Shown: positions 25,973 through 38,276 of the stretch, one piece after another
Position numbering within the stretch: position 1 is the first letter of the stretch
Layout: the number at the start of each line of letters is the position of its first letter
NCBI GenBank assembly: GCA_947095535.1
Contig: OX352772.1
Span: forward strand, 49,743,445 to 49,807,444
Direction of reading: 5' to 3'
Origin: Poecilobothrus nobilitatus
Taxonomy: Eukaryota; Arthropoda; Insecta; Diptera; Dolichopodidae
DNA: 64,000 nucleotides
Program-made: the position numbers and the translations under genes
The notes under the pieces: model-generated
What the model saw: only the letters and a program-made list of their open reading frames with translations
The model's database searches: none
Told to the model about the DNA's origin: nothing

Positions 25973-26281
25973 CTGATGGAATATTTCCAGGTCCGAACAG
26001 TAGTCATCCATATCGGGCGATGGGGCTTGGTCAAAGACCATTTTTTGAAACATCATTTTCAACACATTCTATGAGAGAATTTGATACAATGCGAAGAAAA
26101 TCATCACAATCAAATAATTTATCAACACCGTTAGTACCAACATCACCAATTACCTCAAATAATAATCATCATTATCATCACCATCATCATCATCATCCAA
26201 CGTTATCAAATAGTAGTTATACAAAATTAGAAGCAAATCCTGATTGTCACGAATATAAACTGAATGCACCACAAATTCCAG
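25973..26281 (+). CDS. Runx-family gene, internal exon just after the Runt domain
   Basis: The 309-nt exon is open throughout and follows from 14258 in frame: the last A of that exon plus CT makes a Thr codon, giving SKT-T-DGIFPGPNSSHPYRAM. Then comes GLGQRPFFETSFSTHSMREF, a DTMRRKSSQS segment, a Ser/Thr/Pro/Asn-rich stretch, an Asn-His tract with seven consecutive His after a Tyr, and a tail ending KLNAPQIPG. The SFS...REFDTMRRK part resembles the SFSERLSELEQLRR segment that follows the Runt domain in vertebrate RUNX proteins (from memory). The acceptor is TTGCTTAATAG after a long pyrimidine tract; the donor is G|GTATGT at 26282. A second in-phase acceptor (CCAG, 25989-25990) would start the exon at 25991. 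Both exon ends are phase 1. The CAT-repeat His tract could vary in length. The C-terminal VWRPY (Groucho-binding) exon was not found in the window. Confidence 0.93.
25989..25990 (+). promoter_or_regulatory. Alternative in-frame 3' splice site candidate
   Basis: ATTTCCAG ends at 25990, 18 nt after the first acceptor AG (25971-25972). Because 18 is a multiple of three, both choices keep the frame. The upstream site gives T-DGIFPG-PNSS and the downstream site gives S-PNSS after SKT, a difference of six residues just after the DNA-binding domain. The upstream site is closer to the pyrimidine tract; the downstream one has the stronger CAG. Sequence alone cannot say which is used. Confidence 0.5.
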
Positions 26282-28145
26282 GTATGTTAAATTTTTTTGT
26301 TAAAAATAATTTAATGAAAAATTTTTTTGATAGATTTATAATAAGTTTTAAGGATATTAAATATTAAATTAGGATATTAAATTGTCTTACTACTTTATTA
26401 ATTGTTGTTTTTCAAAATTGAAGAAATTTCGTTTTTTTTTTTTTAATGAAACTCAAAGCTGGTGCTAAGTTATTTAGAACAGATTCTTTATTAAGCCTTA
26501 GGCTTTGTTTTTTCTAAGATATACGATATACGATTTTTGCATCGAATAAAAAACTCTGAAATGTTATCCTGTAAAAGACAATGGAGAGCAATTTCGAAAC
26601 TATACGGTTTAAACTATAGTTTAAATGATTTATGAGTCTCGAACGATAATTTTGTCGTATTTCGAACAACGAATTAAAATCTTTTATGTGAAACTGACAT
26701 AACCTCATGAACTTTGCACATGTCAAACTTTTTCTTACCAAATACCGTAATATTCTCGTTAAAAATTCAACATTCAAAAGTTGTTATATTATAAGGATAT
26801 TTTTTAACTGTAACAATAACGTTATATTATATTTTACAGGTGACTAAATATCGATTAATATATAACTACGTTCATTTCGATATATCAATCCGTTACAGCT
26901 CGTCTATGTTTTCTAAAACTCCAATAAATCTTAAATTATTATGAAAGCAAGTCATCTTAGATTTAGCCTAACAAGCATATTAAGTAAAAACATTAAAACA
27001 TAGAAAGGAACTCTATGGCTAATTATTCAATTTGAAATAATCTGGATCGGGGGGCACTTTTAAAATTAGTAATGCCATTTTCCCAACATTATATTTTTAT
27101 TGCTTTTTAATAAAATTTTCTTCTACTATTAAATAAAATATAAAAATGTTGCTTATTATCTCGGATTATTTTTACTTACAAAACGTACTCTTACTCAAAG
27201 TATTAAGAAAACACTTAAAAATTAATTTGTTCGAACACAAAAGAAAATGCTCCTTTAAGACAACGTGAAGAAAGGTAAGACATAAAAATGCTTTGCATTG
27301 CAATGCATAAAAATTTAAAAAGTATTTCTGGAAAACGCACAATGAAAATTTTTGTTATGTTGGTAGTACTTTAAATTTCAGTGTTCTCAAATGAAAATTT
27401 TGTAATATTAAAATGTAACAAAAATTTATACATAGATAAAATTATTTTTAGAAAGCGCAACTTTTTCTATTTTTGTTTAAAATAGTTCTGTGAATTATAT
27501 TTTCGTATGCCTTGTAAAATAAAAATAAAGCAATTGATTTGTAGTAAATCATAAATTTGGGAAACTTATAATAAACTTAAATTTCAAAAGAACTTAAAAT
27601 AATATTCATTCAAAAAAAGCATTTAAACTTAAATAATAACATTGCTTAAAAAAAAAAATAAAAAACAAAATAAAGGAAATATCTGGATTATCCTCAATTA
27701 ACTTTACCAACAGTTCAAACTACTTTACATTTATGATTTTTATATTAAAAATTATAAAACAAATATAAAACAAAATTCCAAATGTTTAAAAACATAATTT
27801 TGTTTTTTTAATATTTACTTACTTTTCTATTTCTATTCTACCCATTCTTTATTTTTACTAACAAGTAAAAAAAAATAAATATTTGAAAAAATAACTTAAA
27901 AACAACTTAAATAACTACGAATAGCAGAGGTGATACGTATCATTAATTTATTTTGGCGTGTTATAGAAAATGGGTATCACTTTGTCATAGGAAAAGTCTT
28001 CGACAAATACCACACACAATAGATACTTTTGACATTTGACACCACGTCAAATTAAAAATATCACTTTAGCGTCTTGCAGAATAATAAAACATCGCGTCAG
28101 TGATATTCTTTATATGATAATTCTTCAAAAATATGGATGATAGAA

Positions 28146-28417
28146 GTCCAGAGCCCTTACCGCTTACTGCTACTTTCGCTAAACGAAAGTCGCATTGAAA
28201 AATTTGATACTTTGAGAATTAGAAATTGGAGAGTGGCGAATGTAAAATTAAAATTTTGATACATACTGTATAATACTTAAACAGTTAGGTACCACTTACC
28301 AGTATTAAAATTTTAATTTCGTATTCGCAATGCTGTGATTATCCATTTTCAAAAAGTCAAATTTCCGAATGTGATTTTCGTTTAGTGAAAGTAGCACTAC
28401 GCAGTAACGCACCAGAC
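28146..28417. mobile_element. Fold-back MITE with long inverted arms
   Basis: The left arm contains CTGCTACTTTCGCTAAACGA then AAGTCGCATT. The complement of the right arm contains GTGCTACTTTCACTAAACGA then AAATCACATT. Similarity continues inward through AAATTTGA and TAAAATTAAAATTTTGATAC against its counterpart CAGTATTAAAATTTTAATTT, so nearly the whole 270 bp can fold into one hairpin. No clear target duplication was found. Confidence 0.78.
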
Positions 28418-30121
28418 ATATATACAAGAAAAATATTAATTTATTTTGAATTTATTCTTAGAAAGTTTAAAATTAAGGATACGGTAATTTAAAATAATAC
28501 TTTTATAATAATTTGTATTTGATTAACTGTAATAATTACTCTTCCTTACATTCGTATCCCTTTAAATATTTTACATCAATATTTTAGGTAATTTAAAAAA
28601 AAAAAATTCTATTATCCTTTTTTGTTATCTTTTTTTTTTTGGAACTTATCTTTCAAAATTACATTAATTAAATTTCATTGGTTAAAATGTAAAAACAAAA
28701 AAAAAAACAAATTGAACATTTTGAACAGTTGACATATTTTTGATTTTCATGTAAAAAATTTTATTCGAAAACGCGAAATTTTATCATTAAATAAAATGAT
28801 AAATGAACAGAAAAACTGAATTAAATGCTTAAATAATTTAATTGTTGTATAAAATTATGACTGATTTACGATTTCCCTTTTTCTTTTTCTTTTTGTTTTT
28901 TTTTTTTTTTGGGATTTATTTCATTATTGCGTTAATTTTCGCATTGATTTAAATAAGAAAAACGGTAAATGAGCAAATAAGCAAAAAAAAAAAAGTAAAA
29001 TAATTTTTTTTTTATTTTATTATAACTGTGAAAATCAAAATGAAATGCCACGAATAAATAATTTGAAAGTTAGCATAGGCAATAATTCGATTGAGATAAT
29101 CACGATTTTATAATGAAATTTAGTAAGGGAAAATATAATCTGGGTTGAGACTTAGATATAGATGAAGTAATATGAAGGGTATAAAATTGATTGATAGAAA
29201 TAAAATTTATTGATTAATATTATGTTGACCGGATGTTGTAGTTTTTCTATTTTTTTTTGTTTTTGTTTTTATTTTTGTTTTTGTTTTTTGTTATTTATTA
29301 TTTTTCAATTACGTGTGCACTGATTGAAATATGTTGAATAATATTTTTTCTCTATACTTCTTGATAGTCTTTCAGATTTTTAAATGTTCAGTTATGTAAA
29401 ATTTTCTCTTCCTGAGACCGTTGTAAAATATAACGGTAGAAAATGAAGCAATAAAAAAACAAGAAGTTAAAAATATCATTCAGAAAAACATTTTTATTCC
29501 GAACAGCAAAAACAACAACAGCAACAAAAAAAATATTTCACGAAATGCAAAAATAAATTCTTATGAATGAATTAACCGCAAAAATTTTTATATTTTACAT
29601 AAAATAAGAAGAAAAAAAAAAATGTATGGATAATATAGTTGACCTGATGAACTGTAGGATGTTGTTACTTAATGATACAAAGATATTATAAAAAATTTCA
29701 AGTAGAAATAAGTTTAAAAAATTCACATTCGATATTCACAATAAAAAAACACAAATGTTTTAAAAGAAGATTTGTGGATTTCTTCAACATTGTCTAAATG
29801 CTACTACTTAGTATTGTCTAGTCTTACGTCTTCAAGGTATTGTCTAATTCAAAGGTTTTCGTTTTTACTAATTCGAAAATTTTAATTAAAAAATATTTCA
29901 AAATATGCTAAAAAATATGAATTTATTTCCCTTTAAATTTAATTCCGTGTATCCTTTTATATTAATTTTGTAAATATTTCTGAATACAAGAGTTAAGTGG
30001 TAATCGCTAAACATCAGCATATCGGTAAAACCATGCTCTTCTACCAACAGTTACACCCAAGTCATGTTGAACAGTGAACAATAACGAAACAATGAAACAT
30101 ATTTTTCAAGAAATTCTTAAA

Positions 30122-30169
30122 TAATAGTTACATATGACTGTTATTAATAGTTACATATGACTGTTATTA
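30122..30169 (+). repeat. Two-copy 22-bp tandem duplication
   Basis: AATAGTTACATATGACTGTT-AT occurs twice in direct succession without differences, which suggests a recent slippage-type event. Confidence 0.8.
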
Positions 30170-31280
30170 AATCCAAAAAAATTTGTCAAAATTATAAAAA
30201 CAACGACAAATTTACAAATTACATATTTTTAAAAGCAATACAATTTATTTAATTCTGTATCTGTGAGTTATAAATGAATTAAACATTTTCGTTTATATTG
30301 GTAATTCATACGCAATATGTTATTATTAAATGTTATAAATTTATTATGGATAAAACGCCGGAACAATTCGAAGAATAGTAGAATTTAGGCTCCAGGGTCG
30401 TTACACTTGAAGGATTTCTAAAACAGTAAAAAGTTCTGAAGAACAGAATACATTTGGGGTGGGGTACATTTTTAGTAGTGTCTACTGATAGTAAAACGAA
30501 AACCAAGAGAATAGGCAAAGCAGAAACTTACTTATGTAAAAACTAGACAAACGAGGGTGAAACAGTATTACTACAAGTGAAGAATTGATTAGCACGATGA
30601 GACACTATAAACGGATCACCGAGCACGGGGACATTATTGGTTGTGAAGACTACATATAAAGTAGTTAGATACGCTTTTACGAAACAATAATATAAATCCA
30701 TTATACACCGTTGTAAATCTAACCGATTTTACTGTACATAACCGTCTTGAACAATTAAATATAGATAAAAAAGTTAGAAAAAAAATAGGTGAGAAATGAC
30801 AGGATGAAAATGGAACAAAAAGACACCAATGAAACAAAACTGTTGTACAATCTATATAATCTATATAAAACTGCAAATATTTCTTTCAAAAATGAAAAGT
30901 CTAATCATTTTTTTCTTCTATATTTTATTAAATTACATAATATTTAAACAAAAATTTTTTTCCCAACCTAGTTTCTCCTTTGTGAAACAGTAGACCAAAT
31001 TATCTTCTGTTATTAATGTTTTGCTTAATACAACAAAATAAAGAAAAAATTAATTTAAATATAAAAAAATAATTATTATATTTTGATAATAACTTTTCTT
31101 TAATATAAAAATAATTTGCAAAATAACATTAAAACAAAATTATTACATGGTTTCCGGAAATTTATTAGTTATTGACCAGCATTTATAAAACAAGTAATAA
31201 ATTTAATGCAATACAGAAAATATCGTTGTTCCAGTCAACTTTAGGTAATTTCGAGTAAGTTATTTTGTAAAGATTAATGC

Positions 31281-31456
31281 AGCTCTCTGCCATATAAATG
31301 TGGACAGGAAATTACACAGCTTTTCCTGTTCAGGCGTGGCAGTAAATGTCGTAAGGGGCAATAACTCTTATGACGTATGTGGGATTCGAACTGACACACC
31401 CTCGATGTGTACAGCATATTTTATACGCTCTTACCCACTAGGCCACCGAGGACGCC
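31281..31456 (-). repeat. tRNA-derived SINE, family A, copy 5
   Basis: Antisense copy: CTCTCTGCCATATAAATGTG, GACAGGAAATTACACAGC, CTGTTCAGGCGTGGCAGTAA, ATGTCGTAAGGGGCAATAAC, B-box complement GGGATTCGAAC, then TTTTATACGCTCTTACCCAC and TAGGCCACCGAGG. Both tRNA-like promoter boxes are well kept, so this is among the younger copies. Confidence 0.9.
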
Positions 31457-32991
31457 TTTAATTGTGGAAAGAAATAAAATACAATATAATGATATTTACA
31501 GTATTTAAATCTCGAAAAATTATTTCTTCAACATTTCGTCGAAACTTAAAAAATCAAAACAAAATCCATTCTTCAGGAAATGATGTGGTGTGGGCGTGTT
31601 GGACCATGGATTATTTTAAAAGTTCGTCTTTTAAATTTTATGATGAATTAAAAAAATATTTTTTTTTGTGAAATTATAATATTAACTATAATAAACACCG
31701 ACTTCCATTTTAAGAACATAGGGGCTATATTAGTCTATTCAATCAAAGTAATCAAATAAAAGTATTAAACACAATTCCGACCATTGACTATTGATCGCCC
31801 AACTATTTACCGTCAAATAAAACAAAATTCTAGTGAAAGCTTTTTTAAAGTTTTAAAAATCTAACAGTAACTTTTATAATCCTCACCATCAACAATTTTT
31901 CGTTTTTAAAGTATTACAAACAAAAAATCAGATATCTTATATATTTGAATGGTGATTAACACATTGTATACAGGTAAAAACGCATTAATATTTCCGCTTT
32001 TTGATTTCAGAGTAAAAAGGAAAAAAAAAACTTTTATAAATCGATTTCAAAATCAAAAGCACTAGAAATCTACAAAAAAAAAAAGTAAAAAAAAATTAAA
32101 AAAAGCCTATCAAATCGAGTCCTTTTTGAACCTTTGTTTTTTTTTTCTTTACAAATAACTATAACTGGTAACCACGATATTGGTGTCTGCGGTCATGGTC
32201 ACTTTCTGTACAGTAGTTACTAACATTACTAACATTTTACTAAATATTAGTAAAAGTTAATTTGTTTGTATTCGTTTCTTATTATTTATATATTATATTG
32301 TTGTATTCTTATTGGTTTTGATGAATTTAATTTATGCACAGTAGCGCTATTATGCACTTTTATCGGTTTTTACTATTATGATTTTTAATGGTCTCAGTCA
32401 CTCCATTCATAAAAAACCATAAAAATAAGTAAAAAACAAAAAATAATAAAAGAAATGAGAATAAAAGTTGACCTTTAAATTATTTATTATTTTATTAGAT
32501 TTGTAACATGAAGTGCATATTAAAAAAAAAAAACAAAAAAGAATTAAAACCCTGGAGTTTTTTTTATATAAACATTAATTAGGTAAATTAATTAACTTAA
32601 ATCATATTAGGCTAGAGGATTATGAATAATATTTCTTGCTTAATATCTTTTGGCAAAAGGGACATTTTGTAACTTTCCATTTGGAATAATGAGACACTTT
32701 GCAAAAAAATATTTGACAAATATTATATAGTTTGTAAATATTATGTATATTTTGGAAAAGTGTATAACACTGAACTAATTGTTTTTAAAAATATGTATAC
32801 TATATTGTTAAAAGCCTTTTTGTGAAGTGATATTTTGCTTCGATTTTTTTTTTTATCAAATAGTATTAGGCGAAATTTCTTTTTGAGAAATAACTTTAGA
32901 CGAACTGGCATGCTCCCTCCTAAAACACTCTCCTAAAAGACTCTTTTTTTGCTATAGAACTACCTCTTAAATAGGATTTTTTTTTTGTGTA

Positions 32992-33152
32992 TTCTCTGGC
33001 AATTGTGACAAGGAAATTACACAGCCTTTCCTTTTCAGATGTGACTGTAAATGTCGTAAGGGCAAATTATTCTTACGACGTGTGTGGGATTCGAACATAC
33101 ACTTTCTCAGTTTTTGCAGTGCATTTTATAAACTCTTATCTACTATGCCTTA
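32992..33152 (-). repeat. tRNA-derived SINE, family A, copy 6
   Basis: Antisense copy with AAGGAAATTACACAGCCTTT, CAGATGTGACTGTAAATGTC, GTAAGGGCAAATTATTC, GGGATTCGAACATACAC and a decayed head (CATTTTATAAACTCTTATCT, ACTATGCCTT). It lacks the GCCACATAAATGTGG end seen in copies 5 and 8. Confidence 0.82.
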
Positions 33153-33534
33153 TTTGGAAAAGTTTTCGCTTTAAGTTATAGGCAGTTGCACTCATAGACA
33201 ATGAGATAAATAATAATTTTAATTTAAAACATCTCTACACCAGGTATGGTATAATTATTTTGAAAGGGTACATTAGAGACATTGACCTGTATTTTTTTTT
33301 TAGACTGAGACTGAGCTTCGGTAAGACTGAGCAAAAGCTTCGGTAATCACTGATCTGTAAAATAAACTTTGCATTACACTATAATCAACGATTTAACAAT
33401 TGTATTCAAATTAACATATTTGTATATATAGGTATATTTTTTTAAGAGACAAAAATCAAAACTTAAAAGCTTTTTCCGACTTAAAACTAAACAAAACTGT
33501 TAAATTAAATAAAACTGTAGAGTTTTAACAGGAG

Positions 33535-33850
33535 AAAGTCTTTAAGAAATTCAGCGCCAGTTAAGTATTGTGGAACCTTATTTTGGATACAAAATAAAAC
33601 GGAGTAATTATTATCATGGGAGTGCGTTGTTTGAACTCAATAATAGATAATAATCTTATATTATTGACCTCTACTAGATTGGGTCGCCTTAATCCCTGTT
33701 AATTTAAAACAGTACATTACAGGCAAAAGTCTTTAAGAAATTCAGCGTCAGTTAAGTATTGTGGAACCTTATTTTGGATACAAAATAAAACGGAGTAATT
33801 GTTATCATGGGAGTGCGTTGTTTGAACTGAATAATGGATAATAATCTAGA
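33535..33850 (+). repeat. Recent tandem duplication, 191-bp period
   Basis: A 124-bp segment starting AAAGTCTTTAAGAAATTCAG at 33535 recurs at 33726 with about four differences (for example GCGCCAGTT versus GCGTCAGTT). Both contain TAAGTATTGTGGAACCTTAT, TTTGGATACAAAATAAAACG and GGGAGTGCGTTGTTTGAACT. The 67 bp between them, including CTCTACTAGATTGGGTCGCC, is present once. High identity suggests a young event, or the two ends of a small element. Confidence 0.85.
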
Positions 33851-34784
33851 CTTCGCCTTTATATTATTACATTTAAAAAGAAAGTTTCTTAGAGATATTT
33901 TGGAAACATGACTATAACTAAGGCTATCAGAAGTGAAAATTGTGAGGAAAATAACAATCTAACCTATATACAATTATAATTTTTGGTGACATTGTAAATG
34001 AACGAAATAAAATAATTACTAAGCCTAAAAACTTCAAATGATAAGGCTGAGCAACTAAAAAATTAAAAAGAAAGAAAGAAAGATTAAGATAGGATAGTTG
34101 TAATTATGGAAATCAATTATTATTTATACATTCAAGTTTTAGCTAAAATTAAATTTTGGGTTAATCCAGAGATTTCAACAATATTGAACAATTATTTTGG
34201 CAAAAATAGAAATATTTTAAGTGTCAAAAAATGTCAATCGAAAAAATTTTCCTTTATAATTGTCTGAATTTTCTAGTAATTTACCCACTTTTAACTTTAA
34301 TGCTAATATTATTTTCTTTTCTTCAAATATTTTCTATAAGATTTCCACCTGATTTTTAACTAAATATTAAACTTTTATTCAAAGTTCAAATTTTTGTATC
34401 TTGATGAAATCTAAAAAAAAAAAAAAAAATTAAGATTGAATTAAATTAATTTTTTTTTTTTTTTTTTGAAGTAGTTCAGATATAGTAGCTACCAAATCCA
34501 TCAACTTTTTGAACCATAAAGGTGAAAAAATCATGATCTCTGTACATTTTCTCACACATATACACACAAACAAACAATTTAAAGTATCTGGTCGATTTTA
34601 TATAATATGTATATACAATAAAACGTTCATGAGTAAAATTAATTGACTTTCTTGATTCTATACTTTACTTATAATGTTTAAGATCTCAAAAAAATCAAAC
34701 AGACCAAATATATACTCACATAAAGAAGCTCAATAGTCAATGTATATTTATATGAATATAATATAGACAATATAATTTCCTGCA

Positions 34785-34835
34785 TCTATACTATTAGTGG
34801 TACTGTTACTACTTACTACTACTACCACTATTACT
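34785..34835 (+). repeat. TAC-type trinucleotide-rich stretch
   Basis: ACTATTAGTGGTACTGTTAC, TACTTACTACTACTACCACT and ATTACTCCTACC form a degenerate TAC/ACT triplet array. A complementary TAG-type array lies at about 35717-35810 (GCAGTAGTAGTAGTAGGG and AAGTAGTAATACTAGAACTT), 0.9 kb downstream, so the two could pair. Confidence 0.65.
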
Positions 34836-36073
34836 CCTACCAAGTAATTTTAAATTCAATTTGAAATTAGCTTTTTTTTTTTTTTTTTATTTTTTAATTT
34901 TAATTCTATTCTGTCGTGTATAACAGAAGCAGCCGCGTGTTTTTCTTTGTTTTCTTAGCAAAAAAAAAAAAAACTTTATTACATATATAGTAAATTATCG
35001 CACAATATTGCTATAATATAATAATAATATATCTTATAAGAAGATGCTGAATGTAAAATAATCCATGTTCAATAAATCTCATCAGAAAGTCATCATCATT
35101 ATCATCATAAAAAAATAACAAAAACAAAAAAAAAAAAAAAAAAGTGAGTAAACACTTTCAAAAATAACTATTATGATTATCATTCACATTGATTATGATC
35201 ATATTATTATCATCTTTTTATAAAGCCCTTCAATTTCTTTATTCCACCTTTTGATATTATTGCACTCTGTATACAGTAAGTATAAAATATGAGTTGATTC
35301 GGCAGCTTTTCTCTTTCAATTTTCTTTTTTAATTTTTGTATATTGTTTTTTTTTTTATGTTAGAGGAGCACGATAATAATGAAATTGAACTGATCTTGTT
35401 GTTGAATGTCATAAACATCACGTACAACATGAAATCAACTTATATAAATGTAAAACTTTTTGCTAAGAATATAAAAAAAATTTCTAAGAACGACAAAGTG
35501 TCTCATAAGTTGAAAATAATATTGAGATATGGTTAAAATTCTAGAAATTAAATCAAAATAGTTCAATTGATGTTTGAACATCTTATGATGTTTACTATTA
35601 TGTTGTATTTGTATAGGTTCACATCAATAGAAGATTTTTTAAAACTTTTAAAGAATTTGTAAAAAAAAAATATTTAACGACTTAAATTTCGAACAAAATA
35701 GTTTATTTAGCGAAGCAGTAGTAGTAGTAGGGAAGTTTTTCAAAGTAGTAATACTAGAACTTGTAGTGGTAGTTACAGGTGTAGTATAAATACAAGTAGT
35801 GAAAGCAAAAAATTAAGGTAGAATAGAAATAAAAATATTTGAATACTCCTAACCTAAGGAGGAGGAGTCTTGACTATAATATAGTCATTATAGCTGTCAT
35901 ATATAAATATTCGATAAGTTTTCGATATGTTTATATATCGATATAAAAATTCACCACTTTAACCAACTTTAACACTAATAGTTTTATTTGCATATGATAT
36001 AGTACACTCTCGATCATATACTAATGACTTGAAGAATATTTTTTAAATGACATCGAATAATTGTTATGTTATC

Positions 36074-36152
36074 GCTATAATGATTATTAGAGTTACAGAT
36101 ATAGCTGCATATTAAAAGTTATTATCTTTAACTCTAATAATCATTATATAGC
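36074..36152. other. Long-stem hairpin in the 3' intron
   Basis: GCTATAATGATTATTAGAGT-TA (36074-36095) is the complement of TAACTCTAATAATCATTATA-TAGC (36129-36152) apart from a two-base bulge, with a 33-base loop. Pairing can extend outward with mismatches (ATGTTATC against GATATAG-type sequence) and a few bases inward (CAGAT/ATCTT). The size resembles a microRNA precursor, but a small fold-back insertion is equally possible. Confidence 0.6.
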
Positions 36153-37807
36153 TATATCATATGATTATACTTATCATATTAATTTTATCATAGATTCGAT
36201 TACCCAAATCCTTTTCTTTACTTCTTATTCTTACGTAAGCCCTCCTGTTCACTTTTTATTCTTCTTCTTTTACTTTTTATTCTTCTCAATTACTCTTTTC
36301 CACTTCAATAAATTTTGAAAATAATTTTTCAATTATTCCGTGAAACATCAGCAAAGATTTTACTTAATACATTATTTGATTTACTGAATATATTGATCTT
36401 GATAAAATATTATGAATTTTTACACGTGAGTCATCCTATAAGTACATATTATACAAATCCCGCCCGATATTGAAATTCATTATCCTTTTTTCTTTTTTTT
36501 TAATTTTTGTTATCTTTATCTTATGGATTATGATTTGATCGTCTTTATTACTTACTTGACTTTGCTGCGTTGTTTGATTGATGTGAACCCCAACAAAATA
36601 GATTCAAGTTCATAGCTCATTTAGTACGGATTTACTTTTGTAAGTGTATATTTTTATCTCTTATTTTTTTTTTTTTCATTTCAATTTTGTTTCATTAAAA
36701 AGGTATAAGAAGAGAAAAAAAAAAACTTTCTGTGTTGTACACATAGCGAATTAAAATGATGATCAGTCGTCGACATTCATTGACGTCGGTTTTATTTTTT
36801 TTTTTCATATTTTTTATATTTCTTCATTGTTTTAAAATTCTTGTCTCCTTCTTCTTTTTAGTACGTAGATATATATTATAATTCTTTTATTTTCTTATAA
36901 AAATAATTTTCTTTTCGTTTTTTTATTTTGTTTTTTGATGAGATTTGATACACTAAAAACTTACGAGTACCAACAAAAACAAAATTAACTAACAAAAAGG
37001 AATTTTTTTTTATTTGCATATATTCATCGTCCCGAGTCATCATCATTACAAGTCCTATGAATTGGTTAATATAATCTCAAATTTTTCAATTTTCCGGCTA
37101 TTATTAACATTTGACTTGTTGCATACACGTTTTATATATACATATATATATATATATATATTTGTATGTACCTATGCATATTACTTGAAAAAGTAAAAAT
37201 GAAGACAAAAATATTAATCAGAAATCGTTGAATATTGATAATAAACTAATATCAAGTGTAATATGATGTGTGCAATATACGTGAGTGTTCCAAAGGAACA
37301 AGTTTAAGTTTTTTTTTCTTCTTTCAGTTTGTAAATGTAAAAAGATATCCAATTATCTTTATTATATAAAAATAAGTAGCTATACATCGAGTAATTTATA
37401 AACAAATAAAAGATAATAGGGGATCCTTTTGCAAGTATAACAACAGTTTCTAACGTTTCATTTTTCAAAAATTTACCACAAACTATACAAGATTAGCGAC
37501 ATTTTAGTGTGTAACGTATAATGTAGAAAAAACATTTTCTAATCAGTTAATAATCAGGATTATAGTATAGTATTATTTAAAATCAATTAGGTTTTTGAAT
37601 TTAGATTTTTTTTAAAGGGATTAATTTTATTTGGGATTAGCATTTAGAACAAAAGAAGTGTTCTAAGTTATTGTATTTTTATCAGTTTTAGTTTACAATT
37701 ACAAAACTATTATTATGACAAAGAGTATGTTTTGTTGTTAATTGCTTTTATTTTCAGTTCTTATTATTAAAGTTTTTATACTAGTGTACTAAACAAAAGT
37801 TGGTGCT

Positions 37808-38276
37808 AAGTTTGAATGCTTCTCAGATCTATGTCAGAGAGTTCACTTAAATCGGAAAAACAAATTATCGAAATATTTCTGCTTTTTTCTTGATAGACTG
37901 AAATAGATGCATAAAAAGTGCTCTAATAATACAATATACAAAAGAAAAACATCTAACAGCTTAAATTTAATGTACTTTAATTCAATTCTTCGTACAGTTT
38001 GAATCTATAATGAATGAAATTAAAATTAATCCTGGAGTTAAAAATTAAAATAAAACAATTTCAGATTAACGCATTTAGTAACGATATTTGTCTTCTTTGA
38101 TAGAACACTTTATTTTTGTTTTGTTTTATCGATAAGGGCAGGGCATCAGAAAACATTAGACTCTTTATCTGTAGTGCACTTTCCAAACGTAAGAGAATCT
38201 ATTCGGCAAGAGATGATGTAAAGTTTGAAAGCTCCTCAAAAACATGTCAGAGAGTTCACCTAAATCTTTGAAAAGG
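37808..38276 (+). repeat. Pair of related 55-bp segments
   Basis: At 37808: AAGTTTGAATGCTTCTCAGA, ATGTCAGAGAGTTCACTTAA, ATCGGAAAAA. At 38221: AAGTTTGAAAGCTCCTCAAA, ATGTCAGAGAGTTCACCTAA, ATCTTTGAAAA. Direct orientation, 413 bp apart. The origin (duplication or dispersed repeat) is unclear. Confidence 0.6.
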
